Assembly (NCBI GenBank): GCA_021414025.1
Contig: JAIOPG010000004.1
Coordinates: 62,001 to 126,000 of the forward strand
Source: Planctomycetota bacterium
GTDB taxonomy: Bacteria > Planctomycetota > Phycisphaerae > Phycisphaerales > SM1A02
Reading direction: 5' to 3'
DNA: 64,000 nucleotides
Shown piece after piece: positions 17,655-25,599 of this stretch. Numbering within the stretch: position 1 is the stretch's first letter; the number at the start of each line of letters is the position of its first letter. Both the position numbers and the translations under genes were made by a program. The notes below the pieces were generated by a model, which did not search any database, had not been told where the DNA came from, and saw nothing but the letters and a program-made list of their open reading frames with translations.

Positions 17655-18067
17655 GTTCCGTGGCTCGCATCCAAGACGAGGCGACCGATGTTGAACCGCT
17701 TGTTCGCATCGCCGACGGAGCTCTCAGCGAAACACGACCCGTGCAGCCGCATGGATCGGCGGGTGCGACCCTCGTGTTCGAGGGCATTGTGCGCGGGGAG
17801 GAAGCGGGGCGGCCCATTCGCGCGTTGATGTATGAAATCTACGAGCCGATGGCGTCGAACATGCTTGCCAAGTTGTCGCAAGAAATGATCAAGAAGCACG
17901 GGCTCATCGCCATCACAGCTGAGCACAGCCGCGGAGAAATAGCAGTGGGGCAGCGATCCTTCCGACTCACTCTGCAATCAGCTCATCGCAAGGAAGCCCT
18001 TGCCGCCATGGATGAGTTCATCGACCGCATGAAGCGGGATGTGCCCATCTGGAAATCCCCGATTTGA
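17651..18067 (+). CDS. moaE: Molybdopterin synthase catalytic subunit MoaE
   Basis: A 138-residue MoaE. Recognisable blocks are GATLVFEGIVRGEEAGRPI (about 38-56), ALMYEIYEPMASNML (about 58), EHSRGEIAVGQRSF (about 91), SAHRKEALAAMDEFIDRMK (about 111) and the terminal VPIWKSP. The Lys of VPIWK is the catalytic one. The last residues (SPI) differ from the common KE(x)W tail. With MoaD it turns cPMP into molybdopterin. It ends before a 576-base non-coding leader region. Confidence 0.9.
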   Translation: MSSVARIQDEATDVEPLVRIADGALSETRPVQPHGSAGATLVFEGIVRGEEAGRPIRALMYEIYEPMASNMLAKLSQEMIKKHGLIAITAEHSRGEIAVGQRSFRLTLQSAHRKEALAAMDEFIDRMKRDVPIWKSPI

Positions 18068-18121
18068 CTTTGAGGCTAAAAACCAGGGCAATTTCTTTTT
18101 ATTAAAAATCAAGAACTTCAT

Positions 18122-18149
18122 TTGACAGGCCTTGTTTCGGTGTTATTAG
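18122..18149 (+). promoter_or_regulatory. Putative sigma70-type promoter of leader copy 1
   Basis: TTGACA at 18122-18127, exactly 16 bases, then TATTAG at 18144-18149. The spacer ends in CGGTGT, as does that of copy 2 (CCGTGT), and the same 16-base spacing occurs in five other promoters of this window. Confidence 0.6.
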
Positions 18150-18410
18150 TGTTTCGCGGGTCGAATCCGACCGATCCGGCTGTTCCCAATTGTCGGACGA
18201 GTGAGCTGGTTTAAAGGGTATTGAAAAATTATTCGGGTTTGGAGTGCAAGGTTTGTGACATTTCATTCGTCACAGACGCGACTTGTTCTTTCAATCTCAG
18301 CGGGTGCGCGTGTGGCTTTCGCCTTCTTAAAGGGAGAGGGCGTTTGATATCGCTGTGCTATCTGCTGGACTGAAAGACGGGCCGACAAACAGAACTCCAG
18401 CACGCCGCTG

Positions 18411-18445
18411 CCGGAGATCTCAGTGAAAGGGACTGAGATCTCCGG
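18411..18445 (+). repeat. 14-bp palindrome hairpin, copy 1
   Basis: CCGGAGATCTCAGT and its perfect complement around the 7-base loop GAAAGGG. It recurs at 19349-19381, 20928-20963 and (minus strand) 48895-48929. No U-run follows, so it is not an intrinsic terminator. Confidence 0.85.
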
Positions 18446-18643
18446 CGATTGCGGTGCTTGCTGACGAAGTTTTGCTTGGCGCCGTCGACTGCCTTCCAAA
18501 TTCATCTCGCTTACTCGCGGATCATTCCCTGATCCGCGCATTGTGCTCGGCAGACTTTTCCCTGCCTCAGTCCCCGCGGATCGTTCCCCGATTCGCATTG
18601 TTCCCCCCGCAGATTTCCCAATCTGCAATTCCTGGAGTTCCCC

Positions 18644-19333
18644 ATGCGCGCCACTGCATCCATCGTCTCAACACTCGCCGCCGTTTCCATCGCCGGCATC
18701 GCCAACGCGAACCTGCTGGTCAATCCCGGCTTCGAGGTCAACTCGACCACTTCCTATGTCAATGTGCTGACCAACTTCACCGGCTTCCAGGGCATCTGGG
18801 GCCCCGAGGTCGGAACCATCACCGGCCCCAACGGCGGAGTCATTCCGGCCGGCGGCGTGCAGATGATGAAGCTGGACGACGACGGCCTGAGCTACACGCA
18901 GTGCTTCCAGACCACCGATGTCTCCTCCTACTCGGCGTCGATCAACGCGGGTATCGCCCAAGCCACGCTGCAGGCCTTGTTCACCACAGGACAGACCCTC
19001 AACGGCTCCATCGCCGCGGTCAGTCTGCAGTTCTTCGGCGGCGCCAGCTACGGCACGCAGATCGGCACGGGCATCAGCTTCGCCATGCCGCTCGACGGCT
19101 CGGCCGCCACATGGCAGAACGTCCTGGTCACCGGCATGATTCCCGTGGGAACCACCTGGATCCTCTCGCAGGTCATGTACAACAACGCCTCGCTGCTGGC
19201 CAGCGACGGAGTGGTCTACTCGGGCTATGTGGATGACGCCGACCTGGACATTCGCCTCGTGCCGGCTCCCGGCGCGTTCGGCCTGGTGACCCTGGCCGGG
19301 GCCTTCGCCGCCCGCCGTCGCCGCGTCAACTGA
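18644..19333 (+). CDS. Secreted protein with PxPG-CTERM sorting signal (1)
   Basis: A 229-residue protein: signal peptide (residues 1-22, ending ANANL), then a beta-rich domain starting LLVNPGFEV, a start often seen in carbohydrate-binding-like, surface-anchored proteins. The last 24 residues form a sorting signal: VPAPG, a hydrophobic run (AFGLVTLAGAFAA) and RRRR. This mirrors PEP-CTERM signals, where an exosortase cleaves near the PEP-like motif. No exosortase is in the window. It is a close paralogue of the next gene. GGAGT precedes the ATG by 6 bases. Expression is probably governed by the long leader before it. Function unknown. Confidence 0.85.
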   Translation: MRATASIVSTLAAVSIAGIANANLLVNPGFEVNSTTSYVNVLTNFTGFQGIWGPEVGTITGPNGGVIPAGGVQMMKLDDDGLSYTQCFQTTDVSSYSASINAGIAQATLQALFTTGQTLNGSIAAVSLQFFGGASYGTQIGTGISFAMPLDGSAATWQNVLVTGMIPVGTTWILSQVMYNNASLLASDGVVYSGYVDDADLDIRLVPAPGAFGLVTLAGAFAARRRRVN

Positions 19334-19348
19334 TTTCAAGATCGTGAA

Positions 19349-19381
19349 CCGGAGGTCTCGGTGCCCAACCGAGATCTCCGG
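19349..19381 (+). repeat. 14-bp palindrome hairpin, copy 2
   Basis: CCGGAGGTCTCGGT / ACCGAGATCTCCGG with loop GCCCA. Compared with copy 1, pair 12 is G-C instead of A-T, changed on both arms, so pairing is kept. Confidence 0.8.
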
Positions 19382-19527
19382 CGCTTGCTCCGCGAGGTCA
19401 GGATGGCCCGCGCTCACTTCCCCCTCACTGCCTGTCACAGACTTTTCCTTTTCCTTCCCCGCGAACTTTCCCGGTTCGCATTGTTCCCCGCAGATTTCCC
19501 AATCTGCAATTCCATTGGAGTCATCCC
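19349..19527 (+). promoter_or_regulatory. Leader of the second PxPG-CTERM gene
   Basis: Short version of the leader at 18.1-18.6 kb. The palindrome hairpin (19349-19381, stem of 14 with one G-U) starts 15 bases after the preceding stop. A hairpin GCGAAC/GTTCGC at 19461-19479 has apical loop TTCCC; ATTGTTCCCC follows; then GCAGATT/AATCTGC at 19490-19507, identical to the first gene's; then GGAGT. No promoter of the TTGAC-16 type was seen here, so it may be an intercistronic element of one transcript or the target of processing. Confidence 0.7.
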
Positions 19528-20208
19528 ATGCGTTCTACTTTTCTGGTATCGACCGTTCTGGCCGCTTCCTGCGCCGGCATCGCCAGCGCAAACTTGCTGG
19601 TCAATCCCGGGTTCGAAGTCAACTCTCTCGCCTCGATCGGGGCAGTCGTCGGCAGCTTCTCGCCAGGTGTCTGGGGCCCGGAAAATGGGGCCATTACCGG
19701 CGTCAACGGCGGCGTCACGCCGTTCGCGGGCAGCCGCATGCTCAAGATGGACGACGACGGACTCTCTTACACGCAGACGTACCAAGCCACCAATGTGACC
19801 TCCTATGCCGCGTCCATCGATGCCAATCTTTGCATCGGCGGCATGGCCGCACGATTCACCACGGGTCCGAACCTGAACGGGGCCATCGCCGCGGTGTCCA
19901 TCCAGTTCTTCAGCGCCGCCAACTTCGGCTCGCAGATCGGCACGGGGTATGTCGGTTCGCTCGCGCTCGACGGCTCCGCCACGACATGGCAGACGATCCA
20001 GTGCTCGGGTGCGATTCCCGCCGGCACGCGCTGGATCCTGTCGCAGGTCGCGTACAAGGATTCAACGCTCTATTCAAGCAATGGCGTGGCTTACTCGGGC
20101 TATGTCGACAACGCGAACATGGACATCCGGCTCGTTCCGGCCCCAGGCGCGATTGGTTTGATGTCGTTGGCCGGGTTCGTCGCCTCGCGTCGTCGCCGCG
20201 TCGGTTGA
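19528..20208 (+). CDS. Secreted protein with PxPG-CTERM sorting signal (2)
   Basis: A 226-residue paralogue of the preceding protein over its whole length: signal peptide (1-21), NLLVNPGFEVNS at 23-34, shared blocks such as MLKMDDDGLSYTQ and DGSATTWQ, and a C-terminal VPAPG, hydrophobic run and RRRR signal. Tandem duplication is the simplest origin. GGAGT lies 7 bases before the ATG. Two Cys (near 19 and within the mature part) are few, so disulfides are not a theme. Function unknown; surface or matrix protein by inference. Confidence 0.85.
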   Translation: MRSTFLVSTVLAASCAGIASANLLVNPGFEVNSLASIGAVVGSFSPGVWGPENGAITGVNGGVTPFAGSRMLKMDDDGLSYTQTYQATNVTSYAASIDANLCIGGMAARFTTGPNLNGAIAAVSIQFFSAANFGSQIGTGYVGSLALDGSATTWQTIQCSGAIPAGTRWILSQVAYKDSTLYSSNGVAYSGYVDNANMDIRLVPAPGAIGLMSLAGFVASRRRRVG

Positions 20209-20262
20209 CGCATCAAATTCCTCTTCCTCTTCCTCTTCCCTAACTCCTATAAGGCATTCATC

Positions 20263-20913
20263 ATGAACAAGTCTCTCATCAGCGCATCCATTGTGGTCTT
20301 CATTTCAGTCATGCCAACCTTCGCCGACGATCTTGCGCCGCCCACATGGCGCGGCGGCGCCGGCACGACCTTCCAGCACTGGGACTTCAGCGCCGGTCCG
20401 GGCGGCGGAGCGCCGGACGGACTTCCGCCCTGGAATAATGCCAACGGCATCCCGAACCTCACGGCCTCCGGTGGTCCGACCAATTGGCTCTCTTCTTTTG
20501 CCGGCCGCAACGATGTCTGGCAGGTCAATGCGAACAACATCCTCACCTTCGACATTCCAAATTTCGGCGTGCAAACGCATCAAAAGGATCTTGTCCTTCA
20601 GGTCACTTATTTCGACCTGGCTCCGACCATTGGCATCGGGCAGCTCGTCATGGGTCCGAACGGGTTTTTCACCCAGGTGGGTTCATCGGTCATCACCTCG
20701 CTTGGCGGCGGCTGGGTGCACGAAGTGAGCGTGTGGAACGCGAGCAAATGCCCGCCGTTCGAGCATGTGCAGATCACACCGCCTGTCCCTGGAACCACTT
20801 CGTTCGTCGACCAAGTCGTCATTGACACCCGCTGCTATCCGGTTCCGACCCCCGGCGCACTTGCGTTGGCTGGAATCGGCGGGCTGATCTCGCGCCGCCG
20901 CCGCATCAGCTGA
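20263..20913 (+). CDS. Secreted protein with PxPG-CTERM sorting signal (3)
   Basis: A 216-residue protein with signal peptide (1-21, ending PTFAD), a domain not related to its two upstream neighbours (WRGGAGTTFQHWDF at 26-39, two Cys near 161 and 191), and the C-terminal signal VPTPG, hydrophobic run, RRRR. The 54-base gap before it contains a run of TTCCTC repeats ending TTCCC, a pyrimidine-rich leader that recalls the UUCCC motifs of the other genes; AAGG lies before the ATG. Function unknown. Confidence 0.82.
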   Translation: MNKSLISASIVVFISVMPTFADDLAPPTWRGGAGTTFQHWDFSAGPGGGAPDGLPPWNNANGIPNLTASGGPTNWLSSFAGRNDVWQVNANNILTFDIPNFGVQTHQKDLVLQVTYFDLAPTIGIGQLVMGPNGFFTQVGSSVITSLGGGWVHEVSVWNASKCPPFEHVQITPPVPGTTSFVDQVVIDTRCYPVPTPGALALAGIGGLISRRRRIS

Positions 20914-20927
20914 ATCATGAAATGAAA

Positions 20928-20963
20928 CCGGAGATCTCAGTAATAGGTCGCTGAGATCTCCGG
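20928..20963 (+). repeat. 14-bp palindrome hairpin, copy 3
   Basis: CCGGAGATCTCAG / CTGAGATCTCCGG, 13 perfect pairs around TAATAGGTCG, starting 15 bases after the stop of the preceding gene. Confidence 0.8.
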
Positions 20964-21058
20964 CAATTTATTTCTTCGCAAAAATTTCCGCGAACCATTT
21001 CCGGTTCACTTTGTTCCCCCGCAGGCTATCAAGCCCGCAATTCCACTGGAGTTCTCAC
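20928..21058 (+). promoter_or_regulatory. Leader of the fourth PxPG-CTERM gene
   Basis: The palindrome hairpin is followed by GCGAACC/GGTTCAC at 20990-21009 (loop ATTTCC), TTTGTTCCCCC, and GCAGGCT/AGCCCGC at 21021-21038. The last hairpin is the GCAGATT/AATCTGC hairpin of genes 1 and 2 with two changed base pairs, both compensated, and one A-C mismatch. GGAG and the ATG follow. Confidence 0.65.
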
Positions 21059-21685
21059 ATGCGTACCGCATCGATCGTTTCATCCGTTCTCGCCCTTGCA
21101 TTCGCCGGCCTCGCCAACGCGGCCATTACCGGTGTCGGAGGCTCCGTCAACTGGCTCGGCGTCAATCCACCCAGCGCCGTGATGGGCAACCTGACCGGTT
21201 CGCTCGCCTACGCATGGGACGAGCAGACCGGCTACAGCTCGACCGCGCTGCCCGTGAACCTCACGGCGCCCGGCGTCTACACCGGTCCCACGATGAACTT
21301 CAGTCTGGCGGCGGGCTCGTTCGATTCGCACATGATTCATTTCGATCCCGGCACTCCGGCGTTTTGCTCTGGATCAGTGACGTTCTCAGGACCCATCATC
21401 GCCGTGATCTACGACCAGCAGTTGCTCACGATCAGCGATCTCACGCTGGGTGCGCTCACGACCACCTACGACACGGGAAATCCTTTCCGCAGCTTCAGCA
21501 GCAATGCGCTCGGGTTTTCGATCGTCGCCTACAGCGGCAATACGCTGAGCTTCAACTTCGTTCCGGACCCGGCGATGCAGATGTACGAGATGCGTGTGCT
21601 GACCCACACGGTTCCTGCTCCGGGCGCGGCTGGGCTGCTGGCCATGACCGGTCTCGTCGGTGCTCGCCGTCGACGCATCGGTTGA
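21059..21685 (+). CDS. Secreted protein with PxPG-CTERM sorting signal (4)
   Basis: A 208-residue protein with signal peptide (1-19, ending LANA), a beta-rich middle part (Gly/Ser/Thr-rich, e.g. GNLTGSLAYAWDE) and the C-terminal VPAPG, hydrophobic run, RRRR. Start 21059 is taken because GGAG lies 6 bases upstream and the signal peptide begins there. Its stop is only 3 bases from the stop of the convergent moaA gene, with no terminator hairpin between. Confidence 0.82.
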   Translation: MRTASIVSSVLALAFAGLANAAITGVGGSVNWLGVNPPSAVMGNLTGSLAYAWDEQTGYSSTALPVNLTAPGVYTGPTMNFSLAAGSFDSHMIHFDPGTPAFCSGSVTFSGPIIAVIYDQQLLTISDLTLGALTTTYDTGNPFRSFSSNALGFSIVAYSGNTLSFNFVPDPAMQMYEMRVLTHTVPAPGAAGLLAMTGLVGARRRRIG

Positions 21686-21688
21686 TTG

Positions 21689-22831
21689 TCAGCCGCCGAC
21701 GGCAGACATGGGCCGCAGCGGCTGCACGAACTCGGGCGAGGAGATGTTGTGCCCCGCGAGCTTGGTCCAGGTGACGTCGATGAGGAAGTTCGCGATCGTC
21801 GCGTCATCCGCGCCGCCGCGAAGCAGCGGCATCACGCTCCACTCCGTGGTGCTGAAGAGGCAGGGGCGGACATGACCGTCGGCGGTCAGCCGGAGCCGGC
21901 TGCACGCCCCGCAGAAGGGAGTGCTCACCGGGGCAATGAATCCAATTCGCCCCGGTGTGCCGTCGGTGAAGCGATAGGTCCGCGCCGTGCTGTGGGCATC
22001 GTCCATGTTGGTCGGCGTCAGGGGGAATTCCCGTTCGATCGCCTCGCGCGTCTCCCGCGCCGTAACCACGAGCGAGGAATCCCACGCATGCGCCGAATCC
22101 AGCGGCATGTATTCGATGAATCGCATCTCCAGGCCGAAGCGCCGTGCCAGCCGCGCGAGTTCAACGGCCTCGTCGTCGTTCACGCCGCGCAGCAGCACCG
22201 CGTTGAGCTTCAGCGGCGTCAGGCCCTCGGCCAGGCACATCTCGATGCCGTCCATCACATCCTCCGGCGAGACTGTGGAGCGAGTCACCCGCGCGAATCG
22301 GTCGGCGCGCACCGAATCGATGCTGATGGTGATGCGGTCGAGCCCGGCGCGCTTCCACCGCGACAGCTTTGCTCGAGTGAGCAGCGAGCCGTTGGTGATC
22401 ATGGCGATTTCGACCCCGGTTACGGAACGGATGCCGCCGATGATTTCCTCGAGCTGCGGATGCAGTGTGGGCTCGCCGCCGGTGAGGCGGATCTTGCGCA
22501 CGCCGAGCGACTCGGCGATCCGCGCCATGCGCACGATTTCATCGGAAGTGAGCAGGCTCTCGCGCGGCTGAAACTGCACGTCGGGCTCCATGCAATAGAC
22601 GCAGCGGAAGTTGCAGCGGTCGGTGATGCTGATGCGGAGGTCCAGAATCGTTCGGCCGTGGGAATCCACCATTCGGCGTCCGGCGCGGACCTCATCCGGC
22701 GCCGGAGGCAGGAGTGGATGCGGAGGCTGTGCGCCCGGCATGACCGTGGCGCGAAAGGACGCCGCTTTGAATTGCGGAAGCGCGATCACGTCCACCGTTG
22801 CATTGTCATGTGCTCGTGAATCTGATCGCAT
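21689..22831 (-). CDS. moaA: GTP 3',8-cyclase MoaA
   Basis: A 380-residue radical SAM enzyme. The first 4Fe-4S cluster ligands are in ITDRCNFRCVYC (about 69-80); RLTGGEPTLHPQ (about 114) binds SAM; the second cluster is at CGACSRLRLTADGHVRPC (about 319); and the protein ends in Gly-Gly, which acts in catalysis. It starts molybdenum cofactor synthesis from GTP. The first ~50 residues are extra; starts at 22741 or 22672 are alternatives and no ribosome binding site decides. It faces the moaDE and PxPG-CTERM genes and is separated from the other moa genes by 3.6 kb. Confidence 0.9.
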   Translation of the reverse strand: MRSDSRAHDNATVDVIALPQFKAASFRATVMPGAQPPHPLLPPAPDEVRAGRRMVDSHGRTILDLRISITDRCNFRCVYCMEPDVQFQPRESLLTSDEIVRMARIAESLGVRKIRLTGGEPTLHPQLEEIIGGIRSVTGVEIAMITNGSLLTRAKLSRWKRAGLDRITISIDSVRADRFARVTRSTVSPEDVMDGIEMCLAEGLTPLKLNAVLLRGVNDDEAVELARLARRFGLEMRFIEYMPLDSAHAWDSSLVVTARETREAIEREFPLTPTNMDDAHSTARTYRFTDGTPGRIGFIAPVSTPFCGACSRLRLTADGHVRPCLFSTTEWSVMPLLRGGADDATIANFLIDVTWTKLAGHNISSPEFVQPLRPMSAVGG

Positions 22832-22920
22832 CGCACGGCGAGGCTAGCACACACCGATGCCGGGCCGGCGTTCCGGATCGTCAACGTTGCCGGTCGTTGT
22901 GTCTCGCGAACCTGAATGAA

Positions 22921-23535
22921 TCAGTGACGCCGTCGACGCAGACCCGAAGACGCCATTCCGCCCAGCGCCATCGCCAGGGTTCCCGGCGTCGGCACATTGG
23001 TATTGACGAAATTGTCGACATCAATCCAGGAGGTTGTGCCCGCAGTGACAAAGATCTCGATGGTGTAGTCCTTGGCGATCGCACCGATCTTGTAGCTGTA
23101 ATGCTGGGCGGCGATGGGCTTGGTGAGCAATGTGTTGTTCTTGATGAACAAGCCGATGGGATCCCCGTCACCGGGATCGCCCGGATAAAAGATCACATTG
23201 ATCTGGCCGCCGGCCAGGATCTGGCCGCCAAGCACATCGAAGTCGACCTGGGCAAAATCCCCAGTGCCGCGATCCGTGGCGGTGAACTTCTGCCGCAAGG
23301 TGGAGAACCCCGGCGCCTGCGGGGTGGGATCGCTGGACACGCGGCCGAAGTGGTTTTCGCCGACGCCGGCGAGGCGCTGCGCCTTTCCATCCCAGATCGT
23401 CCAGCCGGGGATCGTCAGGCCGTTGATCGACGCCTGTTCGAAGTCGCCGTTAACGATGTCGGCCAGCGCCGCCGAAGACGCGAGGGCGGATGCGGACACA
23501 ACCATGGCACCGATGAAGTGGCGACGAATAGACAT
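22921..23535 (-). CDS. Secreted protein with PxPG-CTERM sorting signal (5)
   Basis: A 204-residue protein: signal peptide (1-25, ending AALA), a domain starting IVNGDFEQASINGLTIPGW (the N-G-D-F-E start is typical of DUF642-like or choice-of-anchor, surface-bound proteins), and a C-terminal VPTPG, hydrophobic run, RRRRH. TGGAGA lies 6 bases before the ATG. Its own promoter is at 23619-23646, and a small hairpin with TTCCC in the loop sits in the 70-base leader. No ortholog recognised. Confidence 0.82.
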   Translation of the reverse strand: MSIRRHFIGAMVVSASALASSAALADIVNGDFEQASINGLTIPGWTIWDGKAQRLAGVGENHFGRVSSDPTPQAPGFSTLRQKFTATDRGTGDFAQVDFDVLGGQILAGGQINVIFYPGDPGDGDPIGLFIKNNTLLTKPIAAQHYSYKIGAIAKDYTIEIFVTAGTTSWIDVDNFVNTNVPTPGTLAMALGGMASSGLRRRRH

Positions 23536-23551
23536 TGGGAATCTCCAGGGA

Positions 23552-23646
23552 TCGAAAGGGAAGTTCGAGATTTCAGCAGCACCGCAATTCGCAGTTTACA
23601 CCGACAAACCGCGGAAACAACCTAGTCCTGATCCAGACCTTGTCAA
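23552..23646 (-). promoter_or_regulatory. Promoter and short leader of PxPG-CTERM gene 5
   Basis: On the minus strand: TTGACA (23646-23641), 16 bases, TAGGTT (23624-23619). In the leader, TCGAA/TTCGA at 23552-23568 encloses CTTCCCT, the same UUCCC loop as in the other leaders. Confidence 0.6.
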
Positions 23647-23740
23647 GGCAAAACCGCGAAATTGCCCGATCTTGCAAGGCCCACGGCGGATTGAAATCGT
23701 CGAATTCGTCGCTGAATGAAGGCGCCGCTAGAGTGTGCTC

Positions 23741-24697
23741 ATGTTCATAGCAGCCGTGATTGCCTTGTGTGTCATCGCGGGTGCCGGTCCCATCGAGCAT
23801 CCATTGTTGGAATCTCCACCGGATCAACCGACCGCAGTGCCGCCCGGCGTGACGGGTCAGACGCGCATGCATGCCGCGTTGCAATCAGCCACATCCAAAG
23901 ATTTGCTTCCCCGCAACGTCATTGTCTGGCTGCCGCCGGGTTATGGCGACGCAGCCAACGCCGATCGACGCTATCCGGTGCTCTACATGCACGATGGACA
24001 GAATGTGTTCGACCCCACGACGGCATTCATGGGTCGCGAGTGGCACGCCGACGAGGTGGCCACCGAGCTCATCCGCACCAAGGCGATTCCGCCGATCATC
24101 ATCGTCGGCGTCTGGAACACCGCCGATCGGATCGCGGACTACACGCTGGATGTGGACATCGGCGGGAAGGCCCTCGAGGGCAAGCCCACGCCGCGCGGCG
24201 GTGCCGGAGAGCGTTACCTGAAATGGGTGGCGGGGGAGTTGAAACCCTTCATCGACTCGAAATACCGCACCAAGCCCGGCCGCGAAAGTACGGCGATCAT
24301 GGGCAGCAGCCTGGGCGGCCTGATCTCGCTGGCCGCGGCGGAGAAACATGCGGACACCTTCGGTCGCGTCGCGGCGGTGAGCCCAAGCCTGTGGTGGAAC
24401 AAGGGCGAGGTCATCGAGCGATGGAAGAAGAAGACTCCGGCGATCGACCGTCTCTGGATCGACATGGGCGACAAGGAGCAGGCCGGGTTGTGCGACGATC
24501 TGCGGCGCTTCGAGCAGGGAGTCCGCGCGCCCTTCGGCGATCGGCTGCATGTGGAAGTCATCCCCGGCGGCACGCACGACGAGCCCAGCTGGGCCGCGCG
24601 CCTCGACCGCATTCTGAAATTCCTATTTGCGGAAGAAAAGTGGCAGATTGTGCCGCCTCCAGCGGCACCTTCACCCCAGTCGGCACCTGAAAAATAG
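23741..24697 (+). CDS. Secreted esterase-like alpha/beta hydrolase (EstD family)
   Basis: A 318-residue protein with signal peptide (1-16) and an esterase D-like hydrolase domain. YPVLYMHDGQNVFD (about 80) is the oxyanion region, IMGSSLGGLISL (about 187) holds the nucleophile Ser in G-x-S-x-G, and GGTHDEPSW (about 281) holds the catalytic His. It is related to Fes/siderophore and feruloyl esterases and to glycerophosphodiester-type EstD proteins; the substrate is open. A GTG two codons upstream is the other possible start. The Pro/Ala/Ser tail after residue 305 is low complexity. Confidence 0.82.
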   Translation: MFIAAVIALCVIAGAGPIEHPLLESPPDQPTAVPPGVTGQTRMHAALQSATSKDLLPRNVIVWLPPGYGDAANADRRYPVLYMHDGQNVFDPTTAFMGREWHADEVATELIRTKAIPPIIIVGVWNTADRIADYTLDVDIGGKALEGKPTPRGGAGERYLKWVAGELKPFIDSKYRTKPGRESTAIMGSSLGGLISLAAAEKHADTFGRVAAVSPSLWWNKGEVIERWKKKTPAIDRLWIDMGDKEQAGLCDDLRRFEQGVRAPFGDRLHVEVIPGGTHDEPSWAARLDRILKFLFAEEKWQIVPPPAAPSPQSAPEK

Positions 24698-24750
24698 TCA
24701 TCGCTATACTCGGAAATCCACTCGCAGGTCGATTTCGAAAGGACATTCGC

Positions 24751-25599
24751 GTGACGCGCTCGCCCATTCCACTTCCCCAGGTTCGCGGATTCCTGCAAAC
24801 TGAACGCACGGACAACTGGTGGATCGCACCGCTGCTGGTGCTGCTGGGATTGGGCGGATTCGTGGTGTATTCCACCTGGGCCGCCTTCCAAGGCAACAAC
24901 TTCTTCATCGGCGGCGTGGAGCAGCCGGGCGTGCAGCGACTGCTCTCGCCCTTCTACTCACCGGTGTTGTGGGATCCGAAGGGCATTCACTCCGGGCATG
25001 CGTGGTTCGGTGAGCTGCCGACCTGGTGGCCCGCTTGGCTGTTCTTCTCACCGGCGCTGCTGATCCTTCCCTTTCCCGGCGGCTTCCGCTTCACCTGCTA
25101 CTACTACCGCGGCGCCTACTACAAGGCCTTCTGGGGCGACCCAGTCAGCTGCGCCGTGGGCGAACCAGGCTTCCGCGGCAACAACTATCGCGGCGAGCAG
25201 AAGTTCCCGCTGATCATGCAGAACATCCATCGCTACTTCCTCTATGTGGCGATCCTCTTCATAGGCCTGCTCGCATGGGACGGCTATGCCAGCCTCTGGC
25301 ACTACACCACAAGCGGAACGCGCGAGTTCGGTGTGAGCGTCGGCTCGATCGTGCTGATCATCAATCCGATCTTCCTGGGCATGTACACCTTCGGCTGCCA
25401 CTGCTGGCGACACCTGGTCGGCGGCAAGCACGATTGTCTCTCCTGCAGCAAGATGCGAAGCAACGCCTACAAGCGCGTGACCTGGCTCAACCAGCGCCAC
25501 ATGCTCTTCGCGTGGATCAGCCTCTTCGGCGTGGCCTTTGCCGACATCTATGTGCGGCTCTGCGCCAGCGGCATCTGGACCGACTGGAGAATCCTGTGA
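24751..25599 (+). CDS. Succinate dehydrogenase cytochrome b-like membrane subunit
   Basis: A 282-residue integral membrane protein with five predicted membrane segments (about 24-45, 90-110, 159-180, 193-215, 250-272) and conserved His residues near 156, 177 and 214 suited to heme ligation. The long form with FRFTCYYYRGAYYKAFW matches the succinate dehydrogenase anchor found in actinobacteria and deltaproteobacteria, not the two-protein SdhCD type. GAAAGGA lies before the GTG start at 24751. GTGA overlap with sdhA: same operon. Confidence 0.82.
   Translation: MTRSPIPLPQVRGFLQTERTDNWWIAPLLVLLGLGGFVVYSTWAAFQGNNFFIGGVEQPGVQRLLSPFYSPVLWDPKGIHSGHAWFGELPTWWPAWLFFSPALLILPFPGGFRFTCYYYRGAYYKAFWGDPVSCAVGEPGFRGNNYRGEQKFPLIMQNIHRYFLYVAILFIGLLAWDGYASLWHYTTSGTREFGVSVGSIVLIINPIFLGMYTFGCHCWRHLVGGKHDCLSCSKMRSNAYKRVTWLNQRHMLFAWISLFGVAFADIYVRLCASGIWTDWRIL

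Larger units (their letters stand above)
18117..18643 (+). promoter_or_regulatory. Promoter and long structured 5' leader, copy 1
   Basis: This 576-base gap after moaE (18068-18643) holds no credible gene. It begins with a promoter (18122-18149) and gives a leader of almost 500 bases before the ATG at 18644. Visible hairpins: GGTCG/CGACC at 18159-18172; TGTGAC/GTCACA at 18254-18274; a perfect 14-bp stem at 18411-18445; CGCGGATCA/TGATCCGCG at 18516-18538 with loop TTCCC; GGCAG/CTGCC at 18549-18566; an 8-bp stem at 18576-18596, again with loop TTCCC; and GCAGATT/AATCTGC at 18609-18626. GGAGT at 18633 is the ribosome binding site. The part 18117-18547 is repeated in inverted orientation at 48791-49227 with compensatory base changes. 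First 50 bases (18068-18116): nothing clear. Confidence 0.75.

Noticed and set aside
18454-19236. Plus-strand open frame of 260 codons across leader copy 1 and gene 1
   Set aside because: It overlaps the signal-peptide-bearing gene 1 in another frame and reads as Arg/His-rich shadow sequence.
18411-20963. Recurring hairpins as intrinsic terminators
   Set aside because: The stems are strong, but none is followed by a U-run on the coding strand.
25026-25595. Extended start for the succinate dehydrogenase flavoprotein at 25026
   Set aside because: The extra 190 residues are the membrane subunit gene read in another frame; the GTG at 25596 fits the family and the GTGA overlap.
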